Assembly: GCA_031267345.1 (NCBI GenBank)
Contig: JAIRZG010000244.1
Coordinates: forward strand, 1-29,624
Direction: 5' to 3'
Source of the DNA: Zoogloeaceae bacterium
GTDB lineage: Bacteria; Pseudomonadota; Gammaproteobacteria; Burkholderiales; Rhodocyclaceae
Length of the DNA stretch: 29,624 nt
Shown here: in pieces, positions 22,981 through 29,624 of the stretch
Numbering within the stretch: position 1 is the first letter of the stretch
Layout of the letters: each line of letters starts with the position of its first letter
The notes under the pieces: model-generated
What the model saw: only the letters and a program-made list of their open reading frames with translations
Database searches by the model: none
Told to the model about the DNA's origin: nothing
Made by a program: the position numbers and the translations under genes

Positions 22981-23684
22981 TCGAGACCGATCTGCAATCT
23001 CTTGCGCCTGGCGCGCTGATTATGTTGTTTGATTTAAACACGGAAGGCGCGGGCGAGTCTGGCATTTTTCGGTTTCACCCAGGCGTGAATGGCTTGAATA
23101 AAGACATTGTCTGGAACGGAGACGTATACACGCGATTTCCTATAGAGGCGGAGGGTTTTGACAAGCGCAGTTCTGGCACCTTGCCTAGGCCGAAAATCAA
23201 GGTGGCTAATGTCGGGGCACTTGTAGGCGCGCTGGTGCATGAGTTGCATGACTTGGTGGGCGCAACAATTACGGTGACGCGCACGTTGGCCAAGTATTTG
23301 GATGCGGTGAATTTTCCCGACAACACGAACCCGAATGCCGACCCAGCGCAATACATTGATCGTGAGACGTGGAAGATTGACCGCAAGGCTGAAGAAAATC
23401 CTGTCTATATTGAATTTGAATTGGCGGCAGCAATCGACATGCCGGATTGCAAGTTGCCGAGAAGGCAAGTGATTCAGAACACGTGCGGATGGCTGATGAT
23501 CGGGGGCTATCGCGGGTCATACTGCGGCTACACGGGCGAGCCGGTGGCGGATCGCAATGATCAGCCGGTTGAGTCGATGGCCGAGGATAAGTGCGGCGGA
23601 CGGCTGTCGAGTTGCAAATTGCGATTTGACGAGTCTGAGCCTTTGCCCTACGGCGGGTTTCCAGCAGCGGGGTTGATCCGATGA
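22977..23684 (+). CDS. L: Minor tail protein L-like, probable iron-sulfur protein
   Basis: The 235-residue protein matches lambda gpL. It begins METDL-like (MIETDLQSLAPGALIMLFDL), has DIVWNGDVYTRFPIEAEGF, then KIDRKAEENPVYIEFELA. The C-terminal domain has cysteines in DMPDCKLP, NTCGW, SYCGY, DKCGG and SSCK. In lambda gpL the C-terminal domain holds an iron-sulfur cluster through four conserved cysteines; enough cysteines are kept here for the same. It completes the base of the tail tip. The start ATG overlaps the M stop. Confidence 0.87.
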   Translation: MIETDLQSLAPGALIMLFDLNTEGAGESGIFRFHPGVNGLNKDIVWNGDVYTRFPIEAEGFDKRSSGTLPRPKIKVANVGALVGALVHELHDLVGATITVTRTLAKYLDAVNFPDNTNPNADPAQYIDRETWKIDRKAEENPVYIEFELAAAIDMPDCKLPRRQVIQNTCGWLMIGGYRGSYCGYTGEPVADRNDQPVESMAEDKCGGRLSSCKLRFDESEPLPYGGFPAAGLIR

Positions 23685-24397
23685 TTGGCCTGGCTTCGCT
23701 TGTGCCCGCCGTGCTGAAGCACGCTTCGGAGACCGCGCCTGCCGAGTGCTGCGGGGTGGCTCTGGTCAAGCGCGGGAAGTTGCGTTATGTGCCGTGCCGC
23801 AATGTTGCAGGTCATAACGATTTTGAAATCGCGCCAGAGGACTGGGCTGCGACGGAAGATCAAGGCGAAATTATTGGGATTTGTCATAGTCATGTTTATG
23901 CGCCGCCAACGCCGAGCATGGCCGACCTTGCAATGTGCGAACAGACTGGCTTGCCATGGCTGATCGTAAATCATCCAACAGGAACATATCAGATTGTGAC
24001 GCCTTCAGGCTGGCATGCGCCATTGATTGGACGGCAGTTTCATCACGGCGTGTTGGACTGCTTTACTTTGGTGCGCGATTACTATCGTGAGCTAGGAATT
24101 GAGTTGCCTGATGTCAAGCATGAGGATGATTGGTGGTTACACGGTAAGGATTTGTATCGCGATCATCTTGAGTTGGCAGGTTTTGTGGTGATTGGCGACG
24201 GTAATTGTCGAGATATGCGCATTCATGACGGATTGCTGTTGCAGGTTTCCAGCCCAGTGCCCAATCACGCGGCGGTGTTGGTGGAAGGCGGGCAAATTCT
24301 TCAACACTGCCAAGGCAGACTCTCCAGTCGAAATGTCTACGGTGGCTACTGGCGCGATCACACGACGCACGTTTTGCGGCACAGGGGTTTGATGTGA
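23681..24397 (+). CDS. K: Tail tip peptidase K-like (JAMM plus NlpC/P60)
   Basis: The 238-residue protein has two domains, as in lambda gpK. Residues 1-112 form a JAB1/MPN metalloprotease with E22, H69, H71, S79 and D82 (HSH, then seven residues, S, two residues, D), a complete JAMM motif. Residues 115-238 form an NlpC/P60 cysteine peptidase with C127 (HHGVLDCFTLVRDYYRE), H196 (NHAAVLV) and H209 (ILQHCQG). The first may process a tail protein, while the second may open peptidoglycan during DNA entry. Both active sites look intact. Confidence 0.9.
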   Translation: MIGLASLVPAVLKHASETAPAECCGVALVKRGKLRYVPCRNVAGHNDFEIAPEDWAATEDQGEIIGICHSHVYAPPTPSMADLAMCEQTGLPWLIVNHPTGTYQIVTPSGWHAPLIGRQFHHGVLDCFTLVRDYYRELGIELPDVKHEDDWWLHGKDLYRDHLELAGFVVIGDGNCRDMRIHDGLLLQVSSPVPNHAAVLVEGGQILQHCQGRLSSRNVYGGYWRDHTTHVLRHRGLM

Positions 24398-24933
24398 TTA
24401 CGGTAATGCTGTATGGACATTTGCGCAAAAAATTCGGCAAATTGCATCGCTTTGATATTCGGACGCCTGCGGAGGCAATTAAAGCCCTGTCTGCAAATTT
24501 CCCCGAATTTCAGAAACATCTTCTTGATCACAATGAGCCGGGTTATCACGTCAGGGTGGGGCGAGAATCGCGCGATGAGCGCACCTTAACGCACCCTGCT
24601 GATGATGTGATCCGCATCATTCCGGCTGTCGCTGGCCGCAAGAATGGGGTGTTGCAGACGATTCTTGGGGTTGTACTGATCATCGTGGGGGTTTATTTCG
24701 GTTTTTATGACGTTGCCGCATTTGGTGTCTCTTTGGTGATTGGCGGCGTTGTGCAGATGCTCACCAAGCCGCCTAAATCCAAAACACCGGAGCGCCCTGA
24801 CAATCTCCCAAGTTATGGGTTCGACGGCGCAACGAATACGGCTGCGCAAGGCAACCCTGTGCCGTTATTTTATGGCGAAGGAATTGTCGGAAGCCAAGTC
24901 ATCAGCGTCGGATTTTCGACAGGGTCGATTTGA
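24394..24933 (+). CDS. I: Tail assembly protein I-like
   Basis: The 179-residue protein matches lambda gpI. It starts with a ubiquitin-like fold (MLYGHLRKKFGKLHRFDIRT, then PAEAIKALSANFPEFQKHLL and DVIRIIPAVAGRKNG). A hydrophobic glycine-rich central segment follows (LQTILGVVLIIVGVYFGFYD), and the end reads PVPLFYGEGIVGSQVIS. It is needed for tail-tip assembly with K and J and is thought not to remain in the virion. The start is a GTG at 24394 overlapping the K stop; an ATG at 24406 is possible. Confidence 0.88.
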   Translation: MITVMLYGHLRKKFGKLHRFDIRTPAEAIKALSANFPEFQKHLLDHNEPGYHVRVGRESRDERTLTHPADDVIRIIPAVAGRKNGVLQTILGVVLIIVGVYFGFYDVAAFGVSLVIGGVVQMLTKPPKSKTPERPDNLPSYGFDGATNTAAQGNPVPLFYGEGIVGSQVISVGFSTGSI

Positions 24934-27900
24934 TGCCAACAACATTAACGGTTCGTGGGTCTGGCGGCAGCAGTGACAAGCCGCATACGCCTGTCGAAGC
25001 GCCGGACAGCCTGCGATCAAGTCAATACGCTCGCATTATCGACGTATTAGGCGAGGGGGAAATTGTCGGCCTTGTTGACGGGCTGAAGTCCATTTATCTG
25101 GACGACACGCCATTGGAGGACGTAACCGGCAAGATGAATTTTGATGGCATTGCCGTGCAAACGCGAACGGGAACGCAATTTCAATCGCCCGTAGAGGGGT
25201 TTCCCGAAGTCGAGAATGAAATTGCGGTGGCGGTTGAGGTCAAGAATGACACGCCCCTGGTGCGCTCAATCGTCAATGTAAATATCAACGCGGTGCGGGT
25301 GACGATCCGAATTCCTGCGCTTCTGCACCAAAATGACAAGGGGGACACCAACGGCACATCGGTCTCGGTGGCGTTTGATGTGCAGAACGATGGTGGCGGC
25401 TGGCAGTCTGCGATTGTCGACACAATTACAGGCAAGACGACGTCCGGCTACAAACGCGAATACCGAATTGCGCTGCCTTCAGGCGGGCCGTGGGAGGTTC
25501 GCATGCGGCGTCTGACGGGGGATTCGACGACGGCGTCGACGCTGCAAAACAGTACGTTTTGGGACAGCTATACGGAAATCATCGACGCGCGCCTGAGTTA
25601 TCCGAATTGCGCGCTGGTGGCGCTTCAGTTTAGCGCCGAACAGTTTCAGCGTCTGCCAACACGCGGTTATCACGCGCGCGGACTGATTATCAAGGTGCCA
25701 TCGAATTACGACCCGGGGACGAGAAAATACGACGGGGTGTGGGATGGGACATTCAAACCCGCCTGGACAAACAATCCGGCGTGGGTGTTTTACGACATTT
25801 GCACAAACGACCGTTATGGTCTCGGGGCGCTGCTGGACGTCTCTCAAGTCGACAAGTGGGGGCTTTACTCCATTGCACAATATTGCGATGAGCTGGTGCC
25901 AGACGGCTTCGGCGAGGTAGAGCCGCGCTTTACAATCTTTTATTTTCAGCAAAGTCGTGAACAGGCATACACGCTGCTTACGTCATTGGCCAGCGTATTT
26001 CGCGCGATCACATACTGGTCTGTTGGTCAGGTGGTGGCGGTGCAAGACAGACCTGCCGATGTAATTGCGCAATTCACCGCTGCGAATGTGATTGAGGGGC
26101 AGTTTCACTACTCGGGCAGTAGCCTACGTGCGCGCCATACCGTCGCGTTGGTGACGTGGAACGACCCCAAACAGCGGTATCAGCAGGTTGTCGAGGCTGT
26201 GGTTGATGACGAAGGCGTGGCGCGTTACGGCATCAACGAGACTGAGGTCGTAGCTGTCGGCTGCACGAGTCGCGGCCAGGCGCACCGTTTCGGAAAGTGG
26301 ATTCTGTATTCAGAGAGATTCGAGACGGAAACAGTCAGTTTTCGTGCGGGTCTGGACGCGGCGCGAGTGTTTCCCGGCGCGATTATTCAGACCCTTGACC
26401 CGTATCGTGCAGGCAAGCGTTTTGGCGGGCGACTGAAAGATGCGACGGTCGACACGCTTACGTTGGATGCGCCCGCAAAGCTGGAGCCGGGCATGTCCTA
26501 CTCGGTAACGGTCGTGTTGCCTTCCGGTAAGCTGCAAAGCCGGGATGTCGCGTGGGTCGGGGATGATACTGAGGATGTCGATACGCTGACGCTTGCCAGT
26601 CCGCTTGATGATGTGCCACTGCAATGGTCGATTTGGGTGCTGGCAGGCTCTGAGCTTGTGCCGGAGACATGGCGTGTGATGTCGGTGACGCTGGCCGATG
26701 ACCCTGGGCAAATCGATATCACTGCACTCGCGCACGATTCGTCTAAATTTGGAGCGGTTGAAGAAGGGCTGATGCTGGAACCAAAGCCAACAACAACGCT
26801 TACGAGTCGCCCTGGGCCTGTTACCGACCTCGTCGCGCAGACGGTATTGCGCATGCTGAATTCGGCAGGCGTCAGCACGCGAATCACGATTGGCTGGTTG
26901 CCGCCAGCGTCCGGCGCTGTGCGTTACGTTATTGCGTGGCGGCGTGACGACGAGAACTGGAAGAGCGACAGCACGAACCAGCCTAGCTATGACATCGATG
27001 ACGTGCCGATTGGCACTTTTACAATCCGTGTTGTCGCGGTAAACGCACTTGGGCGCGAAGGCCCTTACGCCGAGATCGAGCACGAGGTCGACGAATCCGC
27101 TACAGCGCCAGATATACAAAACTTGCGGCTTGATCCTGATTTTGATGACCAGAATTGCCCGATTACGTGGGATGCAATGCCGGAGGCTGTTCAGTATCAG
27201 GTTTGTGTGTTCGACGGCGACGACAATCTGCTGCGCGAGGCGTGGGTGACGATCAACGCCTATATGTATACGTATGCGCTCAACCTCGCCGATGGCGGCC
27301 CGCACCGGGCGTTGCGCTTTGAGGTGGTGGCCTACACGATGATTGGCCACAGCGCGAATCCGGCCTCTCTCGCTGCGAGCAACCCGGCCCCGGCCACGCC
27401 GCAGGGCATCACGGTTGAAGCCGGGCCAGGACAGATCGGAGTTGCCGCACAACGCCCAAGTGATCCCGATCTGGTGGGTATGCTCGTCTGGATGGGGCCG
27501 TCGGCAGATGTGCCGCTCGATGCTGCACATCTTGTTTACCAAGGCGGCGACAACGCCTATATGAAAACCGGTCTCGCGCCGGGTGTGTCGATGTATTTCC
27601 GGCTGGCCTTCTACGACCGATTTGGCACGGTCGGCCTGAATATCTCAACCAGTGTCATGGGCACGCCACACGCAACAGGCGGGCTACTGGTAGTTGATGA
27701 GCTGCCCGATAGTCCCGATGACGTTGGCGGCGAGATGGCGGTGTTTCTCAACACTGAAGATTCAGATCGGCGGGGCCTGTGGGGCTGGAACGGCGAGGAG
27801 TGGATTTTCACGCATGATGGCGCGAACCTCATTGCAAATTCGGTAACGGCGGCTCAGATCAACGTCGAGGAGCTATCGGCGATCAGCGGCAATATGGGCA

Positions 27901-28367
27901 CGATCACCGCTGGCAATTTCACGCTCGATGCGCTGGGGTTCATCAAGGGCGGCGCGATGTCGTGGAGCGCCGGGACGGGGTTCTGGCAGGGTTACGACGA
28001 TGCCAAATACAAGTGGCGGGTTGGCGACCCTACTGGCGCTGGCGCGGAATGGGACGGGACAAACTTCACGATCTACGGGCCGGATGGCTCGGTTACATTG
28101 CGATCGGGTGGTTCCGTTGGAGGCTATGAAGACTGGGGCGACCTCGCGGACTCACTCGGTAAGATCAACCCTACAAACGTCAGTACAGTAATCGCCAACG
28201 CCGCAATTGGCGCTGCGCAGATTGGCAGTATCGCGCTGGTTGGCACGGGTAACTTCAGCGTCAAATCGGCCAACGCTGGCGCGCGCCTGGAAATGAACGG
28301 CGAGGCGATCAAGGTTTACGACGAAAATGGCGTGTTGCGCGTTCAACTTGGCAATCTAGAGGTGTAG
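24933..28367 (+). CDS. J: Central tail fibre / host specificity protein J-like
   Basis: The 1,144-residue protein matches lambda gpJ. The N-terminal hub region starts with DSLRSSQYARIIDVLGEGEI, then VGLVDGLKSIYLDDTPLED, and contains GVWDGTFKPAWTNNPAWVFY with DICTNDRYGLGALL. About residues 625-915 hold three fibronectin type III-like repeats (first: RITIGWLPPASGAVRYVIAW). The C-terminal 150 residues (ITAGNFTLDALGFIKGGAMS, then LEMNGEAIKVYDENGVLRVQ) form a beta-rich stalk end. In lambda the C-terminus contacts the receptor. An ATG at 24933 overlaps the I stop. The protein appears complete. Confidence 0.9.
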   Translation: MPTTLTVRGSGGSSDKPHTPVEAPDSLRSSQYARIIDVLGEGEIVGLVDGLKSIYLDDTPLEDVTGKMNFDGIAVQTRTGTQFQSPVEGFPEVENEIAVAVEVKNDTPLVRSIVNVNINAVRVTIRIPALLHQNDKGDTNGTSVSVAFDVQNDGGGWQSAIVDTITGKTTSGYKREYRIALPSGGPWEVRMRRLTGDSTTASTLQNSTFWDSYTEIIDARLSYPNCALVALQFSAEQFQRLPTRGYHARGLIIKVPSNYDPGTRKYDGVWDGTFKPAWTNNPAWVFYDICTNDRYGLGALLDVSQVDKWGLYSIAQYCDELVPDGFGEVEPRFTIFYFQQSREQAYTLLTSLASVFRAITYWSVGQVVAVQDRPADVIAQFTAANVIEGQFHYSGSSLRARHTVALVTWNDPKQRYQQVVEAVVDDEGVARYGINETEVVAVGCTSRGQAHRFGKWILYSERFETETVSFRAGLDAARVFPGAIIQTLDPYRAGKRFGGRLKDATVDTLTLDAPAKLEPGMSYSVTVVLPSGKLQSRDVAWVGDDTEDVDTLTLASPLDDVPLQWSIWVLAGSELVPETWRVMSVTLADDPGQIDITALAHDSSKFGAVEEGLMLEPKPTTTLTSRPGPVTDLVAQTVLRMLNSAGVSTRITIGWLPPASGAVRYVIAWRRDDENWKSDSTNQPSYDIDDVPIGTFTIRVVAVNALGREGPYAEIEHEVDESATAPDIQNLRLDPDFDDQNCPITWDAMPEAVQYQVCVFDGDDNLLREAWVTINAYMYTYALNLADGGPHRALRFEVVAYTMIGHSANPASLAASNPAPATPQGITVEAGPGQIGVAAQRPSDPDLVGMLVWMGPSADVPLDAAHLVYQGGDNAYMKTGLAPGVSMYFRLAFYDRFGTVGLNISTSVMGTPHATGGLLVVDELPDSPDDVGGEMAVFLNTEDSDRRGLWGWNGEEWIFTHDGANLIANSVTAAQINVEELSAISGNMGTITAGNFTLDALGFIKGGAMSWSAGTGFWQGYDDAKYKWRVGDPTGAGAEWDGTNFTIYGPDGSVTLRSGGSVGGYEDWGDLADSLGKINPTNVSTVIANAAIGAAQIGSIALVGTGNFSVKSANAGARLEMNGEAIKVYDENGVLRVQLGNLEV

Positions 28368-28369
28368 TC

Positions 28370-28633
28370 ATGATGTTCGGGCTACAGGTTTTTAATAATG
28401 GTGAATTGCAATTTTCGGCAATAGACCGCCTAACGCGCGTATTTGATGTTGTCTCGATTGGCCCCAATACGGGATCACTAGTTGCCCCAGTGAGCGACGG
28501 TCATGATTTGTGGTGGGCTTTAGCTGCAAACGTCGCTAATACTATTCAATATATTCAAGTCTCAGTAAGTGGAAATGTACTCTCATGGAATTGTCGAGGC
28601 GTAATGGGAACTTTGATTTATGGAGAATATTAA
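28370..28633 (+). CDS. Small tail-tip accessory protein, unknown
   Basis: The 87-residue protein begins MMFGLQVFNNGELQFSAIDR, then LTRVFDVVSIG. The 'LQVFN-G-L-F-DR-TR' opening recurs in small proteins encoded after gpJ in lambda-like tail clusters. It lies two bases after the J stop. Base composition is clearly more AT-rich than in the J gene, so it may have been acquired separately. The role is likely in the tail tip or fibre; no function is shown. Confidence 0.6.
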   Translation: MMFGLQVFNNGELQFSAIDRLTRVFDVVSIGPNTGSLVAPVSDGHDLWWALAANVANTIQYIQVSVSGNVLSWNCRGVMGTLIYGEY

Positions 28634-28635
28634 AT

Positions 28636-29289
28636 ATGCCTAGTGGGTTTTACGTGCGAAACGCGGACAGCTTTATTCAGATTGATGGATCGCATCAAAA
28701 TTTAGTATTGAAGGATGCGGGCAATGTTTCTGTTGGTGCTTCGTCATCAACAACGGTTAGGGTAAGTGCTCAAACACCCTGTGTGGCGGTTCGACCTGAT
28801 CAGGGCGTGGTTGTTTATTGGTTAAATCGTGTCGATGCGACGTCGTGGGATATCGTCTTTTCAGCCTCTGATAATCAAGGTGCTACCGCTAGATGGTTTT
28901 TGTTCGATAGGCAGGATGAAGTTACGGAATTTAAAACTGATTACGGATTGCGAGTCAGTAATGAGTTTGGTCAGGTCGTTTTTGACTCTCGCCAAAGATA
29001 CATGAGAGTCCTTGGCATGGTTACGCCAACAATATCAACGGGGTCAGTCTCGTGGACATTCGATGAGATTCCCGCCTTTGTACTTTGCGGGACGGCGTTT
29101 CGTGGCTGGCTGCGTTCGGGAGCGAATGACGTAAGGTATATAGGGAGAGGAGCTAGTCGCTCCGACAATACGCTGTATTACTACCCTACGGTAGTGATGC
29201 GATCCGGCCCGTGGAATGGCGGCGACGGGTATCTATATGATTTTCCTGCATCTATTGTGTTTGTCGGCACGAAGTTTTTACCTCAATGA
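28636..29289 (+). CDS. Tail-tip/fibre accessory protein, DUF6453-like
   Basis: The 217-residue protein begins MPSGFYVRNADSFIQIDGSH, then QNLVLKDAG, the opening of a family of post-J phage proteins annotated as DUF6453; the name is from memory. The remainder is beta-rich, with no coiled coil or chaperone signature, and ends YDFPASIVFVGTKFLPQ. I chose the ATG at 28636, two bases after the upstream stop; an earlier in-frame ATG at 28585 lies inside the neighbouring gene. Base composition is AT-richer than the tail genes, which suits an exchangeable host-range module. Confidence 0.65.
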   Translation: MPSGFYVRNADSFIQIDGSHQNLVLKDAGNVSVGASSSTTVRVSAQTPCVAVRPDQGVVVYWLNRVDATSWDIVFSASDNQGATARWFLFDRQDEVTEFKTDYGLRVSNEFGQVVFDSRQRYMRVLGMVTPTISTGSVSWTFDEIPAFVLCGTAFRGWLRSGANDVRYIGRGASRSDNTLYYYPTVVMRSGPWNGGDGYLYDFPASIVFVGTKFLPQ

Positions 29290-29624
29290 GATGTGTTTGT
29301 GCGTAGCCAATTCACGACACTATCTAAGCGTTTTCGCAAAATGTTTGCGGCTGGCGCAATAATTTTTACGGGCAAATATCACGCACTAGGTACCTCAAAT
29401 ATCGCGCGCGTTTACACCCTCAGGAAAGGCAGAAAAAGTTCAGTACAGTCAGTTCTGGGTTGCGCAAGAAGCCAGGAATGACTTTTTGCAAAATGCATGA
29501 GCCGCATTCTCCCTCCTGAAACGGCCCCGTGAGGGGCCGGGAGGGAATCAAGCGGAAATCCGTACCGTCGAAGGATCGGTTTGCCCGACAGGCAGGCTGG
29601 CTGCGTTTTCGAGGTAGCGTTTTA
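29290..29624. other. Right-end region without a convincing gene
   Basis: After the last tail gene no reading frame has family features. A GTG-started frame (29293-29481, 62 residues) lacks a ribosome site and any pattern. Two related stretches with TTTT, then GCAAAATG, occur at 29331-29350 and 29483-29502, and a large hairpin at 29510-29546. The prophage end probably lies in this region, but I could not fix the exact base. Confidence 0.5.
29510..29546. terminator. Long GC-rich hairpin at the right end, possible terminator
   Basis: An inner stem, CGGCCCC paired with GGGGCCG around GTGA (29522-29539), is extended by TCCCTCC (29510-29516) paired with GGAGGGA (29540-29546), with a TGAAA bulge on one side. 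No T-run follows on the plus strand; on the minus strand the inner stem is followed by TTTC. It could end transcription from a host gene on the minus strand or of the tail operon; the case is open. Confidence 0.4.

Noticed and set aside
26310..27542. Minus-strand frame of 410 codons within J
   Set aside because: It is antisense to the fibronectin-like repeats of a clear gpJ, with no ribosome site or domain.
12363..28367. A tailocin or gene transfer agent instead of a phage
   Set aside because: A full capsid gene set rules out a tailocin, and transposase, B protein and Mor tie the cluster to a transposable phage. Missing terminase and portal genes also do not fit a working gene transfer agent.
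171..29415. TGTAACCGC at the left and GCGTTTACA at the right as possible element ends
   Set aside because: The match is short, and the flanking five bases do not form a target-site duplication, so the ends cannot be claimed.
29293..29481. 62-codon GTG-started frame at the right end
   Set aside because: It has no ribosome site and no recognisable pattern, and it crosses the related GCAAAATG-type stretch; left as noncoding.
1..29624. CRISPR arrays, tRNA or rRNA genes
   Set aside because: No regularly spaced repeats, and no cloverleaf or ribosomal patterns, were seen by eye on either strand.

Overview
The window holds one transposable (Mu-type) prophage read almost end to end, with a mosaic build. 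It has a BcepMu-like early/transposition region (CI-type repressor, gp16-like HTH protein, DDE transposase, MuB/ExeA-like ATPase), a Mu-like Gam-GemA-Mor block, a Mu-like head block (protease/scaffold, capsid, decoration protein, gp36/gp37-type connectors) and a lambda-like siphophage tail (tube, G/GT chaperones with a slippery site, tape measure, M, L, K, I, J). The high GC, the RdgC and Mor families, the lipobox lipoprotein and a REP-type palindrome point to a Gram-negative host, probably a beta- or gammaproteobacterium. The species cannot be fixed from the sequence.

Layout. 1-310: no intact gene, but a decayed copy of the 3' part of the prophage's own rha-like gene. 311-2855 (minus strand): lipoprotein, SAP-domain protein, a REP palindrome, a two-helix membrane protein and the CI-type repressor; this is the set likely to be expressed in the lysogen. 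2872-2923: a perfect 24-bp-arm inverted repeat between the divergent repressor and early genes. 2932-12303 (plus strand): early operon with gp16-like HTH, Rha, small regulators, a DUF3102-like protein, transposase A, RdgC, transposition ATPase B, five small proteins, Gam, GemA, a 33-residue membrane peptide and Mor. 12363-14977: protease/scaffold, major capsid protein and decoration protein. 14997-15026: strong hairpin terminator. 15056-17083: a glycerophosphodiester phosphodiesterase (GDPD) fused to lectin-like domains. 17080-28367: connectors and the lambda-type tail. 28370-29289: AT-richer tail-tip accessory genes. 29290-29624: right end with no convincing gene.

How it works together. The repressor and its double operator set the lysogeny/transposition choice. 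A and B would drive replicative transposition, and Gam and RdgC, both DNA-binding modulators of recombination or exonucleases, would protect the intermediates. Mor would then turn on later genes. The striking gap is that Mor is followed, after only about 60 bp, by the head protease. The usual lysis genes, small and large terminase, portal, gp30-type head protein and a separate C activator are not found anywhere in the window. The element can apparently encode a capsid and a complete tail but not package DNA or lyse the cell unaided. It is therefore either a deletion derivative or an element that depends on a helper.

Most notable items: the missing lysis/packaging cassette; the GDPD-lectin protein set into the head-tail operon; RdgC between transposase and ATPase; the A AAA AAC slippery heptamer; the nearly ideal palindromic operator; and an internal start that would yield a Mu Z-like scaffold.
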